Assembly: GCF_900230185.1 (NCBI RefSeq)
Contig: NZ_OCSR01000001.1
Coordinates: 682,001-746,000 of the forward strand
Length of the DNA stretch: 64,000 nucleotides
Direction of reading: 5' to 3'
From: Burkholderia sp. OK233
Lineage (GTDB): Bacteria > Pseudomonadota > Gammaproteobacteria > Burkholderiales > Burkholderiaceae
Below the pieces are notes generated by a model that was given only the letters and a program-made list of their open reading frames with translations, was not told where the DNA came from and did not search any database. How positions within the stretch are numbered: position 1 is the first letter of the stretch; each line of letters starts with the position of its first letter. The translations under genes and the position numbers were made by a program. Shown piece after piece: positions 51,947 to 60,793 of this stretch.

Positions 51947-52717
51947 CTAGTTCGCCTGTGAAACAGCGTCGAATCCATTCGCTTTCAACGACGCCTGCAC
52001 TGCCGGTCCGGTGAGATAAGAGAGCAGTTTTTTTGCCATCGCCGGCGACCCGCTGTTGGCGCCGATACCCACTGCGTAGGTCGTCCTGAGCTGCAGGTCC
52101 TCTGGAATGGGCCCGACGAACGTGACGCCATGAACGGGCTTGATTTCGCTGATCTGCCCCAGTCCGACGGATACTTCGCCCCGCGCCATGGCCTCCATAG
52201 CGGTTTGTCCTTCGGCGTAGTACTTGATCCTGGCGTCTACCCGGTCACCGATCCCAAGGCGGTCAATCAGTTTGGCGAGATAGATGCCCGACGTCGCTCC
52301 GGTTGCCGGGTCGGCCATACCGATCGATGGAGCGTCGAGCAAGACATGCGCGAACGCCTGGTCATCCCCGATCGAGGGCACAGCGGTGCCGGTCTTGACC
52401 GCCATACCGAGTCGCACGCGAGCGAGGTCTTTTTCCGACCCCTCCTGCACCAGATGACGCTCGACCAGATTGGCGAGCGGCGTGGGAGGAACAATGACGA
52501 GATCGAAAGCTTCGCCCGACACCGCCCGATCGTGCACCTGGCCTGCGGTGCCATAGATCAGGCGGACATGGTCGCCACTCGCCGCAAAGTATTGCTCTGG
52601 CAGTTTCTCAAGAGCGCCCTTCAGCGCGGCCGCCGAAAAAACTACCAGATCCGCTGCGTGAGCCGGCTGAACCACCGCGAGCAGCACGCCGATTAAAAAT
52701 CCCGCTTTGACTTTCAC
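51947..52717 (-). CDS. ModA-like periplasmic substrate-binding protein
   Basis: The GTG at 52717, with GAGGA upstream, gives a 256-residue precursor beginning VKVKAGFLIGVLLAVVQPAHA, a good signal peptide; ATGs at 52744 and 52777 are alternatives that overlap the preceding gene. The mature part starts ADLVVFSAAALKGALEKL, the typical opening of ModA (molybdate) binding proteins, and later has LGQISEIKPVHGV. No permease or ATPase follows, so it is an orphan. Orphan ModA-like proteins in catabolic operons have unknown ligands; molybdate transport is not supported by context. Confidence 0.85.
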   Translation of the reverse strand: MKVKAGFLIGVLLAVVQPAHAADLVVFSAAALKGALEKLPEQYFAASGDHVRLIYGTAGQVHDRAVSGEAFDLVIVPPTPLANLVERHLVQEGSEKDLARVRLGMAVKTGTAVPSIGDDQAFAHVLLDAPSIGMADPATGATSGIYLAKLIDRLGIGDRVDARIKYYAEGQTAMEAMARGEVSVGLGQISEIKPVHGVTFVGPIPEDLQLRTTYAVGIGANSGSPAMAKKLLSYLTGPAVQASLKANGFDAVSQAN

Positions 52718-52740
52718 GAGAACTGTCCTCACGATTAGCC

Positions 52741-53823
52741 TCATTGAGTACTGTAGACGCCGATGCAACCACCGCACGGACCACCTGTCTTAGGAAGCGG
52801 TACAAACACATGTCCATTCACGTCGCTCGTGGCAACCGAGTGGGCATTACCTCCCGTCGGGATGCTCTGCAAGAGCGTGTTGGTCCTGGCGTCGATCACG
52901 CCCAGAACCGGACCATTCGGCATCTGCCGGCCGCTAATGTAGTACTGCCCGTTTTTGGCGCTATAAGCCACTTCGTCAGCTGCGCCCATATCGGGGACCG
53001 AAGCGACAACTGCCCCGCTATCTCCGTTGACGATCAGCGTAACCGGCTTGAGCGTCGACTTCTTGCCGCCGGCGTTGCAACCGATCACCAGATTCTTTCC
53101 CGGCCCGCGTGCCAGCCCGGCAGGTATGCAGTCGGAAACCTTCATGACATTCGTGACTTCGCCCTTGAGCGGATCGATCATGGCGATTCCGCCCGTTGAC
53201 TTGTCGCCCTTGATCTCAGGAACCGTCATCAGGAAGATGCTTTTCGGTGCGTAATAGATCGGCTGCTCGATTCCGTCGGTCGCGTCATTGAAGACGATTT
53301 TTTTGAGGATCTTATGTCCCGGCCTGGTCGAGATCAGCGTCACGAAAGGAGGATCATCCGCATCGTTGGTGACGATAAAGACATGGTGCCTGGGATCGTA
53401 CGCCATCTCGTCAGCGCGGTTTTTCCCGCCCGTCCTGATCGTATCGACGATTGTCTGGGACTTGAGGTCGATGACCTTGACCGAGCTATCCCCATCGCCG
53501 GCCCAGGCTTCATTGCCAATGACCAGGACGCCGTTAGGCCCCGCCGTATCGTTGTCCTTGTCGAAGCCGACAAAACCGGGGACCTGGCCAACTACCTTCT
53601 CTGTGGCTCCGTCAACAATATCAACGGCCTTGTTGCTTCGGTCGGCCAGGTAATACCGATTTGTCTTCTGGTCGACATAACTGATGTCGAACGAATCCAG
53701 GGGTGCGCCCGGAACCTGCACTTTGGAAATCATCTTGAGTTCAGCGGCGCCGACATGGCCGGTCAGAACACAAGAAAACACGCTGCCGAGTAGCGCGAGC
53801 GACTTTAGCTTGTATGACATCAT
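52741..53823 (-). CDS. periplasmic YVTN-type beta-propeller protein
   Basis: From ATG 53823 (AAGGA ribosome site) the 360-residue precursor has a signal peptide ending near GHVGAAE. A series of repeats follows, with NRYYLADRSNKAVDIVDGAT, SSVKVIDLKSQTIVDTI, GGIAMIDPLKGEVTNVMKV and LGVIDARTNTLLQSIP, the spacing of a six- or seven-blade propeller. A Cys pair closes the chain (GGPCGGCIG). Such proteins bind or scaffold, or occasionally hydrolyse lactones. It is 24 bp upstream of the ModA-like gene, and a sigma-54-like promoter lies 59-74 bp before its start. Confidence 0.85.
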   Translation of the reverse strand: MMSYKLKSLALLGSVFSCVLTGHVGAAELKMISKVQVPGAPLDSFDISYVDQKTNRYYLADRSNKAVDIVDGATEKVVGQVPGFVGFDKDNDTAGPNGVLVIGNEAWAGDGDSSVKVIDLKSQTIVDTIRTGGKNRADEMAYDPRHHVFIVTNDADDPPFVTLISTRPGHKILKKIVFNDATDGIEQPIYYAPKSIFLMTVPEIKGDKSTGGIAMIDPLKGEVTNVMKVSDCIPAGLARGPGKNLVIGCNAGGKKSTLKPVTLIVNGDSGAVVASVPDMGAADEVAYSAKNGQYYISGRQMPNGPVLGVIDARTNTLLQSIPTGGNAHSVATSDVNGHVFVPLPKTGGPCGGCIGVYSTQ

Positions 53824-53881
53824 CTCGATCCTTTTTGTGTTACTGCCATGACTTGTTTCAGATTTAACAGCCGATGTTTTT

Positions 53882-53897
53882 TGCACGAGTGGTGCCT
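53882..53897 (-). promoter_or_regulatory. sigma-54-like promoter of the beta-propeller operon
   Basis: Read on the minus strand, AGGCACCACTCGTGCA has GG and GC separated by exactly 10 bases, the invariant spacing of -24/-12 promoters, with GGCAC and TGCA as the two boxes. The predicted start of transcription is about 45 bp before the beta-propeller ATG. A sigma-54 activator (DctD-like) is encoded 1.7 kb upstream. Confidence 0.5.
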
Positions 53898-54057
53898 TGC
53901 GGAGGCATCGAAAGAACCCGCTTCCTTCGCGAGTTGCCCGCAAGGTGTTCGTGAATCTCAGGTTCCATTTGCCAACCGGATAATTTTTCAAGACAGGTGT
54001 GCCGTCTGAGACGCCGCGGCAGTGGCTTCAAAACGCTCGCGGCTTTTGCATGCGTCG

Positions 54058-55203
54058 TCAGAACTTGTGGGTAATGCCCATGATAAAAGCGACCTGATTT
54101 GGCGTGCTTGAGCTGGATTCGAGGTCACCCACCGAACCGCCGGCAGCGACGACGCTATTGCCGTCTGCGCTGAACGTAGTGCCGTGTGCATGCGAGTAAC
54201 CGCCGATTGCGTAGACGGTCGTACGCTTGGAAAAGGAGTATTCCGTGCCTGCCGCAACAGTGTTGTACGTAGCCGAAGAAGCGCCGCTTGACCTCGTATA
54301 GGTGTAGCCGACGTTCACCACAAGCGCTGACGTCACCTGGTAGTCGAGGGAGGTGGCTCCGGTATTGAAGGTTTCAGTACGGTTGAATGCCGTGAAGCTT
54401 GCATAGGGCTTCCACTGCGCATTGCTGTATCGCACGTTAGCGGTAAACGGACCGATAGCATACTGAGCTGCAACGTGGGTGATCAGCCGTGATCCTACAA
54501 ACGCGGCGCTGCCAAAGAGCGGCGTGACGGAGTTGTTCTGAGTCTGGTCGGCCGTGCCCAAGCCACCGGGACCGTCGTTCTTGGCGAAGATATAACCGAC
54601 GGCCAGTCCCAAGCCGCCGTTGGTGTACGACGCAGCAGCCGAGGAAAGTTCCTGCGACGATATGTTGCCCGCCACGCCACCCAGGCCGTACATCAATTCA
54701 TACTGCAGGCCGCCATAAGTCGGGCTCGTGTACTTGATTGAATTGTCAACCCGGAAGGTATTGTCGTTGTTGTCGGCATCGCCCGGAGTCGTAAACGCGG
54801 GACCATAACCGTCGCCCGTAAAGGGTTGAACCAGATCAACCGTCGGATCCAACTGGCGACCGATCGTGATCGTGCCCAGGGTGGTGCTCGACAGGCCCAC
54901 CCATGCGTTCTTTCCAAACTCGCGGCCACCCTGTCTCAACTTGCCGGTGTTGATGTCAAAGCCGTTTTCCAGGTTGAAAATCGCCTGAAAACCGCCACCC
55001 AGGTTCTCCTTGCCTTTAATGCCCCACTGGTTGGTGGTCAGGTCAGCACCCTGCATCGTAACCAGGGAGGCGTGACCCACATTGTTGTAGTACGCCAATG
55101 CGTTATCAATCTCGCCGTAAAGCGTGACACTGCTTTGGGCTTGGGCGATAGAAGCTGTGGACAGCATGGTCAGGGTAAAGCACGAAATTGCGAGACGCCT
55201 CAT
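54058..55203 (-). CDS. outer-membrane porin (Burkholderia OmpC-like family)
   Basis: The 381-residue precursor has a signal peptide ending IAQAQ, then SSVTLYGEIDNALAYYNN, the porin_4 opening, and ends AFIMGITHKF with the terminal Phe. It is a different sequence from the porin at 12993. It lies between the DctB/DctD-like genes and the beta-propeller operon on the same strand. Upstream are a sigma-54-like element at 55270 and a perfect dyad at 55421, so it is probably induced by the two-component system. Confidence 0.93.
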   Translation of the reverse strand: MRRLAISCFTLTMLSTASIAQAQSSVTLYGEIDNALAYYNNVGHASLVTMQGADLTTNQWGIKGKENLGGGFQAIFNLENGFDINTGKLRQGGREFGKNAWVGLSSTTLGTITIGRQLDPTVDLVQPFTGDGYGPAFTTPGDADNNDNTFRVDNSIKYTSPTYGGLQYELMYGLGGVAGNISSQELSSAAASYTNGGLGLAVGYIFAKNDGPGGLGTADQTQNNSVTPLFGSAAFVGSRLITHVAAQYAIGPFTANVRYSNAQWKPYASFTAFNRTETFNTGATSLDYQVTSALVVNVGYTYTRSSGASSATYNTVAAGTEYSFSKRTTVYAIGGYSHAHGTTFSADGNSVVAAGGSVGDLESSSSTPNQVAFIMGITHKF

Positions 55204-55269
55204 AAAATCTCCAGAATATTATGGGTATAAGAATCTATAAATCATGTCAATTAGTAGACCGATTTAATT

Positions 55270-55284
55270 TGCAACGAAGTGCCA
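55270..55284 (-). promoter_or_regulatory. near-consensus sigma-54 -24/-12 element of the porin gene
   Basis: On the minus strand, TGGCACTTCGTTGCA matches TGGCAC and TTGCA well, but GG and GC are 9 rather than 10 bases apart. That shortening often weakens or abolishes sigma-54 promoters, so this is a candidate only. Transcription would begin about 50 bp before the porin ATG. Confidence 0.4.
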
Positions 55285-55420
55285 ACGCAAGACGCTGCGG
55301 TGTCTGGCCGAAACGGATCGGCAGACCAAGCGCTTCAAGCGGCGGAAAGCAAGGGATTCGGCTACGTCGATACGCTCTCACGCGCAGTCACGCAGTCACT
55401 CAAGGGCCTCCGTTGTCACA

Positions 55421-55441
55421 GTAATTGTCATCAACAATTAC
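55421..55441. promoter_or_regulatory. perfect dyad GTAATTGT-N5-ACAATTAC, possible DctD-type enhancer site
   Basis: Two perfect 8-bp arms separated by CATCA lie 140-170 bp upstream of the sigma-54-like element of the porin. Symmetry, position, and the neighbouring DctD-like gene suggest the activator's binding site. It could also be an intergenic hairpin, but no T-run follows it on either strand. Confidence 0.5.
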
Positions 55442-55594
55442 GCAAACAGCGTGCCAGTCTGTGTGACTACTAAGCTATTGATTTAAGGTGCGTTTGCCGT
55501 TTGTTCATTCGGCCTGATTGCGGAAAACCAGAAAAACGGCCATTTGATGGCTGGAAAAAGGGTCGAGCTCTTCCAGGCCCTGATCCAGACCATT

Positions 55595-56938
55595 TCATTT
55601 GAACTCCTCGGTACTGATGCCCAGGCGACGCATCTTGTCGTACAGAGTTTTTTTGGGTACGCCCAAACGCTCGCACGCGATAGCCGCGCGGCCCGAACAT
55701 CCGCGCAACGCCTCTTCGATCAGTTGGCGCTCGAACAGATTAAGTTTGGTCTCAAGCGAGGGTTTCCCGGTATTGTCGTCGCTGCTGGCTGGGTCTACTC
55801 GCGTCGGCATACCTAACGTGAAGCGCTCGGCCACGTTACGTAGTTCCCTTACGTTTCCCCCCCACGGTCTCGACATCAGGTCGTGCCTTTGCGCTGGCGA
55901 GATATCCGGTATCGGCCTGTTGTATTCAGCAGCAGCCCGTACGACAAAGTGCTCGAACAGAAGGGGGATATCCTCGCGGCGTTCCCGCAGCGGAGGAATC
56001 TCAAGCACCATGACACCTAGCCGGTAGTACAAGTCATCGCGAAAGTGGTTTGTTGAAGACAGCGCCAGCAGATCCGCCTTGGATCCCGCGACGATCCGGC
56101 AATCCATCTCAAGCAGATCGTTGGAGCCGACACGCTCGAACTTTTTCTCCTGCAGCAAGCGCAACAGTTTTACTTGCAGCGACATCTGCATTGTTTCAAT
56201 CTCGTCGAGAAACAGCGTGCCTCCCCGGGCATACTCAATCTTCCCGATACGCCGCTTGATCGCGCCGGTGAAAGAACCCGCCTCATGGCCGAACACTTCA
56301 CTTTCGAACAATAGCTCGGGAATACCCGCACAATTGATCGCCGCGAAATTCTTCGCCTTTCGATGCCCGTAATCATGCAGTGAACGGGCGACCAACTCCT
56401 TTCCCGTTCCCGTTTCGCCGAGAATCAGTGCATTTGCGTCGGCGTCGGCAAGTTCCAGGATCATTCGGCGCAGGCGTTCGATCGCTGGAGAACGTCCGAG
56501 AATCCTTGCTTCTATATTGTCCCGATGCACAAGTGCCTGACGAACGGATGCGAGTTCAAGCGTCAGGCGACGTTTTTCGAGCGCGCGCTGCGATACGTCG
56601 ACGAGTTGTTCCGACGAGTACGGTTTCTCGACAAAATCATAAGCACCGCGGCGCATCGCGTCGACCGCGATCGGGATATCACCGTGACCCGTCACGAGGA
56701 TGACCGGCAGCGATGCGTCAGTTCCAACCGTATGCTCCAATAATGCGAGGCCGCTCATGCCGGGCAACCGGAGATCGCTGACCAGAATGCCGGGGAAGCC
56801 AAACTCTATATAACGCAGGGCATGTTCGGCCCGCTCGAAGGACTGGACCTCCAGGCCGCTCAAACGAAGTGCTTGCGTGCCGCCGAGGCGCACCGCCGCG
56901 TCATCTTCCACAAACAGCACTTTTAGATTATTAGACAT
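55595..56938 (-). CDS. sigma-54-dependent response regulator (DctD-like)
   Basis: The 447-residue protein has a receiver domain (VLFVEDDAAVRLGG, phospho-acceptor Asp in LVSDLRLPGMSG near residue 55, Lys in VEKPYSSEQL). An AAA+ domain follows with Walker A GETGTGKELVA near 177-187, Walker B GGTLFLDEIETM, and RPWGGNVRELRNV. The sigma-54 contact loop reads GSFTGA instead of GAFTGA. The C-terminal Fis-type HTH has AAIACERLGVPKKTLYDKMRRLG. It starts 7 bp after the kinase stop. It should activate the sigma-54-like promoters before the porin and beta-propeller genes. Confidence 0.93.
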   Translation of the reverse strand: MSNNLKVLFVEDDAAVRLGGTQALRLSGLEVQSFERAEHALRYIEFGFPGILVSDLRLPGMSGLALLEHTVGTDASLPVILVTGHGDIPIAVDAMRRGAYDFVEKPYSSEQLVDVSQRALEKRRLTLELASVRQALVHRDNIEARILGRSPAIERLRRMILELADADANALILGETGTGKELVARSLHDYGHRKAKNFAAINCAGIPELLFESEVFGHEAGSFTGAIKRRIGKIEYARGGTLFLDEIETMQMSLQVKLLRLLQEKKFERVGSNDLLEMDCRIVAGSKADLLALSSTNHFRDDLYYRLGVMVLEIPPLRERREDIPLLFEHFVVRAAAEYNRPIPDISPAQRHDLMSRPWGGNVRELRNVAERFTLGMPTRVDPASSDDNTGKPSLETKLNLFERQLIEEALRGCSGRAAIACERLGVPKKTLYDKMRRLGISTEEFK

Positions 56939-56945
56939 CGTCTTC

Positions 56946-58886
56946 TCACAGTGTGGCCCGTTTTAGCCTGACGGTGAATTCAGTGCCGTCTGGTCTGTTT
57001 TGGGCGACCAGGGTGCCTCCGAACTCCTGGATGATGCCGATCGAAATTGTCAAACCCAATCCCAACCCTTCGCCCTTGTCTTTAGTCGTAAAAAACGGCT
57101 CGAACAAGTGATTTCGGACCTCGTCCGATATGCCCGTGCCGGTATCGCGCATGCCAATCGAAACGTGATCCGCTTCGTCACAGACGATAATTGTCAGCAC
57201 GCGCGCTCGAGCCGGTCCGTCGATGCCGATTTCGGCCATCGCATCCAGTGCATTACTGATCAGATTGATAAATACCTGCTCAAGACGGTTAGGTTCCGCG
57301 ATCGCGTACACACTATCTTCTGGTTCTTCGCGCACTAACTCGACATTGCCGCTGCGAATCCGGGCATCAAGCAGGAAGATGGCATTGGAAATGGCTGAGC
57401 CGATCAGGACCCGTTCGAGGTAAGTGGGCGATTTGCGCGCAAAGCGTTTGAGCTGGCTGGTGATTTTTCCCATGCGTTCGGTCATGTCGCAAATGACTCG
57501 CAGGTTTTGACACGCCTCGTCGAATTCAAGCCGCTGCATGAACATCAACGCATTCGACGACAACGTGCGCAGAGCTGCCAAAGGCTGGTTCAGTTCATGT
57601 GTGATGCTTGCGGACATCTGCCCGAGCGCTGCCATTTTTCCGGCCTGGACTAACTCCTGCAATGTCGATTTGAGTACGGTTTCTGCACGCCGGCGCTCCG
57701 AAATCTCAACCTCCAACGTCTTGTTCATTCGATTCAACGCGTCGGTTCGGCGCGCCACCTTGCGTTCAAGTTCCTCATTCATGTGGTGCAGGTTTTCCGT
57801 GGCCGCAAGTTCCTGCGCGACGATCCGCCGCCGCTGCAAAAGATACAAAATGAAAACCATCACTAACGTCATCCCCAACCCGACCCCAAGAGCGACGTTC
57901 ACTGCTGATACTTCTGCGGGCGTGATGTCCGACAGCGTGCTTATCGTCCAGCTTGTATCAGGCACCGGGCGGCTCAACAGCAAAAATCGGGATGTTAGAA
58001 AAGCCGGGGCGTGTGGGCCCATAGTGGCCTTAGGCGCGAACCTGGCTATATTGGCCATGTCCCCTACCGGCTTTTGCATGATCAAGCCGACCGGTTCCAG
58101 TGCGCCCGGCGCATCATATTGATGGTTGGCAATGATCGCCGCGCGCGCCTGCGCCGATAGGATGCCGAGTGACTTGAATCTCCAGCGGTCCTGAGTCGAT
58201 AGAAAAATAACGCCGTGAATATCGCTGATCGTTGCCGTATCGCCCGCACGTTGCCAAATTTGCTCGATCTTGCTGAGGTTAATCTTGACAGTCGCGATGC
58301 CAACGACCTTTCCGCTGGCGTAGATTCGCTCGGCATAGAAGTAGCCAGCTTCCTTGCTTGCGGCCCCTAAGCCGTAGAACGTGCCACTGCCCGTCGAGAG
58401 CGCGTCCTGAAAATAAGGTCTGTAGCCGTAGTTAATTCCGACGAAACTGTAGGGCTGCTCCCAGTTACTCGACGCCAGCGTGTTGCCCTGTACATCCATG
58501 ATGTACAGCGTATCCGAGTGCGCCCCCCGATTGACCGCGGCTAAATATTGGTCGACCCGCCCGGTGAGCGCGGCATCGTTGGGCTCGAGCAACAGTCGCA
58601 CCACTTCGGGATTGAGGTTCACGAGCGACGGCAAGTAGGCATAGCGTGCCAATTCGCTCTTCAGTGCGGTGTCGTAGATATCGATGCGATGGACCGCCGC
58701 GCGGCGAATAGTTTCGATGCCGAGTTGCTCGGCGTATTGATAAGACCAGTAGATGCCCGCAGCTATGAGCAGCACGACTCCGGCATATCTCTTCAACCAT
58801 TGCCGGGCATGCACGTGCTGGCAGAGCCAGTTGCGCACCGGCCGATCGCGTACTTCCAACCTGGGATTAAGGCCACCGCGTGACAT
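56946..58886 (-). CDS. sensor histidine kinase (DctB-like)
   Basis: The 646-residue inner-membrane protein has a first membrane segment near residues 34-52 (YAGVVLLIAAGIYWSYQY) and a large periplasmic double-PAS/Cache sensor including SSNWEQPYSFVGINYGYRPYF. A second membrane segment follows (VALGVGLGMTLVMVFILYLL), then a coiled coil (EELERKVARRTDALNRMN). The kinase core carries the phospho-acceptor His in GQMSASITHELNQPL, plus NRLEQVFINLISNALDAM and GTGISDEVRNHLFEPFF, and GEGLGLGLTIS. Relatives sense C4-dicarboxylates or aromatic acids in the periplasm. Linked to the DctD-like regulator, it likely detects the substrate of the downstream Tat-hydrolase operon. Confidence 0.93.
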   Translation of the reverse strand: MSRGGLNPRLEVRDRPVRNWLCQHVHARQWLKRYAGVVLLIAAGIYWSYQYAEQLGIETIRRAAVHRIDIYDTALKSELARYAYLPSLVNLNPEVVRLLLEPNDAALTGRVDQYLAAVNRGAHSDTLYIMDVQGNTLASSNWEQPYSFVGINYGYRPYFQDALSTGSGTFYGLGAASKEAGYFYAERIYASGKVVGIATVKINLSKIEQIWQRAGDTATISDIHGVIFLSTQDRWRFKSLGILSAQARAAIIANHQYDAPGALEPVGLIMQKPVGDMANIARFAPKATMGPHAPAFLTSRFLLLSRPVPDTSWTISTLSDITPAEVSAVNVALGVGLGMTLVMVFILYLLQRRRIVAQELAATENLHHMNEELERKVARRTDALNRMNKTLEVEISERRRAETVLKSTLQELVQAGKMAALGQMSASITHELNQPLAALRTLSSNALMFMQRLEFDEACQNLRVICDMTERMGKITSQLKRFARKSPTYLERVLIGSAISNAIFLLDARIRSGNVELVREEPEDSVYAIAEPNRLEQVFINLISNALDAMAEIGIDGPARARVLTIIVCDEADHVSIGMRDTGTGISDEVRNHLFEPFFTTKDKGEGLGLGLTISIGIIQEFGGTLVAQNRPDGTEFTVRLKRATL

Positions 58887-59370
58887 AGGCAGCTCTCGCT
58901 AATGCGGCGACGCAACAATGCGGCAAGCCGGATCGCTCGTTCTCCGGGCGGTCGGCATGGGGCATCGCCCACTTGGTGATATAAGCAATGGCGCGGAGAA
59001 CCGTCCGTACACGCATATCAAACGCCGCGGCATTAACCGCGACAGCGCTTTAACTTGATCAGGCGCGAGACTTCGCGATGGATAGGTTCTGGGTCGTGGG
59101 CGGCGCGTTCGCCATGTGTGCAAGAGGCGTCGCCGAATACGGAATGCGCAAGACGCGCGCTGCCGGCATGGTCGCTTCACCATGCCATTGCGCCGACCGC
59201 GACCCGATGACTGCATCGCCGGTGCCGGCATGATTGAGTGTGAAAGTCAGAACCGCGCCGGCCCGGTCGATCGTGACCGGGTGCGGCAAAGATGTGTTAT
59301 GCAAGTCGCCTCCTGCTATATGATTATTTTATAGTTATTGTATACAGCGTATTCACTGAATAACAGGATG
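58887..59370. other. gene-free region between the sensor kinase and a broken GntR gene
   Basis: About 480 bases. A minus-strand open frame at 59059-59304 begins like an enoyl-CoA hydratase (VTIDRAGAVLTFTLNH) but loses similarity at once and has no other support. Nothing else is visible. Confidence 0.35.
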
Positions 59371-59720
59371 TCAATGGCCTCTGCAACGAAAGGCACGCTG
59401 GCGGGAGAAACCGTCGAAGGGCTGGACCAGGTGCTCGATGCCATCGGCCGCAAATGTCATGCACGGATGCGCACGGTCGATGCATCCAGCGACTCGCTCA
59501 GCGACGGCGTGGCGGTGCCTGCTCTGCGGGAAGCGATCGTGGATAGCGTGCTCGCGCCGGGAAGTCGGCTCTCGGAGCTGCAGTTGGCGAAGCAGTCGGC
59601 TGCACGCCGATGCGCGAGGTGTTCGCGCAACCCGAACGCGAGGGCCTTGTGACGCTTGTAGCGCGGGTAGGCGCGTTCGTACGCTCGGTGACGCTGCGCG
59701 ACGGCCACCGGCGGAAAGGT
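59371..59720 (+). pseudogene. GntR/FadR-family regulator, frameshifted and truncated
   Basis: The frame from ATG 59371 reaches VPALREAIVDSVLAPGSRLS then ELQLAKQ, the start of a GntR winged helix. It breaks near 59600, and the continuation MREVFAQPEREGLVTLVARV then GAFVRSVTLRD is in another frame starting at 59610. A few bases have been lost at the turn (the expected GVSRT is missing). The C-terminal ligand domain is absent. In intact relatives this gene is divergent from or precedes sugar-acid catabolic genes, so it was probably the regulator of the cluster to the right. Confidence 0.65.
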
Positions 59721-60231
59721 CCGCCGCATGAAAAGCGCACATCTGATAACTGGAGGCATCGCGACCCGGCAATCACGCGAACGGCGGGCTGCCGGCAGAA
59801 ACCCCACGCACCAGCCCGATGGGCAGCGAACCGCGCCGGCGTGCCACGCGTTCAGCGCCCCCCCGGGCGGTCGGGTCGAAAGGGTGCGCCGGTACTGATC
59901 GACTTCGAGCAGGCGTGACGTTTTGCTGTCACGATGTTGCGCGGCAAAAGAAACGCCCGCGCACCAAAGCGTGCCGGCTGAATGTCCTTACAGGACCAGA
60001 AAGACACCAGTTTCCCAGGTGAAGTTCTTAAATTCCGGGAGTGGACAAAAACTGGGGGAGCACGACGTTTTTGCCCTAAGCTACCTTCGACACCCGTTCA
60101 GCGAGGTGAGGAATGGATATGCACTGGACGATTTACCTGCAGCGGGACGGTGCCGACGAGAAAGTGCCGTTAGCCAGGTTTCAGCGCCCGCCCGGGTTCG
60201 GCGCTAATACGACGCGCCTTCGAGCGACCCA
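59721..60231. other. gene-free stretch
   Basis: About 510 bases following the GntR remnant. Short plus-strand frames here lack ribosome sites and family motifs. It may include further debris of the regulator. I see nothing else. Confidence 0.4.
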
Positions 60232-60573
60232 TCATGGTTGTCGCGACAAATCGAAAATAAGCGCCGCTTCGACCCATTTCTCACCGGGCGGGGTCCACGG
60301 CGTTGGGGCCTGAAATTTCGACATCAGACTCTGCCATTCCGTCAGCACGGGATCATTTGCTTCAGCATCCGCAAACCGTTGAGCGCTGAAGATTGCGCCA
60401 TCTGTCTCCATCAGCATGCACAGCCGGGTACCCAAACGGAAAATTTCCATACGAGTGATACCCTGAGTGCGCAGATAATTCGCCACCTCGGGCCAGATCT
60501 CGCGATGCATGGCTTCGTACTCGGCAATCAGATCGGGGGAATCCTTGAGGTCCAACATCAGGCAACGTCTCAT
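60232..60573 (-). CDS. L-rhamnose mutarotase-family protein
   Basis: From ATG 60573 (GGAG ribosome site) the 113-residue protein has the mutarotase ferredoxin-like fold: RRCLMLDLKDSPDLIAEYEAMH, WPEVANYLRTQGITRMEIFR and CMLMETDG, ending with TPWTPPGEKWVEAALIFDL. These are hallmarks of the RhaM family, which interconverts sugar anomers. It is the last gene of a minus-strand set with an enolase-superfamily dehydratase and ABC transporter, fitting uptake and use of a deoxysugar such as L-rhamnose or L-fucose or its acid. Confidence 0.88.
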   Translation of the reverse strand: MRRCLMLDLKDSPDLIAEYEAMHREIWPEVANYLRTQGITRMEIFRLGTRLCMLMETDGAIFSAQRFADAEANDPVLTEWQSLMSKFQAPTPWTPPGEKWVEAALIFDLSRQP

Positions 60574-60793
60574 CAGGTTCTCCAAAGGTCGTGCTATTTG
60601 CCGCGCTTTCTGTGAAGCGTAATACATTGATGCAAACCTGCCTTGTCGAGGCGCGGCAGGAATAATGACCTGCTGCACCTCGATGGCCCCACGCCCGAAC
60701 CTTGCACGCAATGCCTCCTTCGGCGGACCGTTCCCAACATTGAGCCGGATGTACGTGAATCCCGGTCCTGGGAAGCTTGCTCCACCGGACGAA

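Larger units (their letters stand above)
55204..55594. promoter_or_regulatory. control region between the DctD-like gene and the porin
   Basis: About 390 bases without a gene. It contains the sigma-54-like element and the activator-type dyad listed separately. The distance between them (about 150 bp) is typical of sigma-54 promoters activated from upstream sites by DNA looping. Confidence 0.55.

Noticed and set aside
51947..52717. Calling the ModA-like protein a molybdate transporter component
   Set aside because: No modB or modC neighbours and the context is catabolic; only the fold is supported.
59059..59304. Frame starting like an enoyl-CoA hydratase (VTIDRAGAVLTFTLNH)
   Set aside because: Similarity ends after about 18 residues and the rest is low-complexity; not enough to call a remnant.
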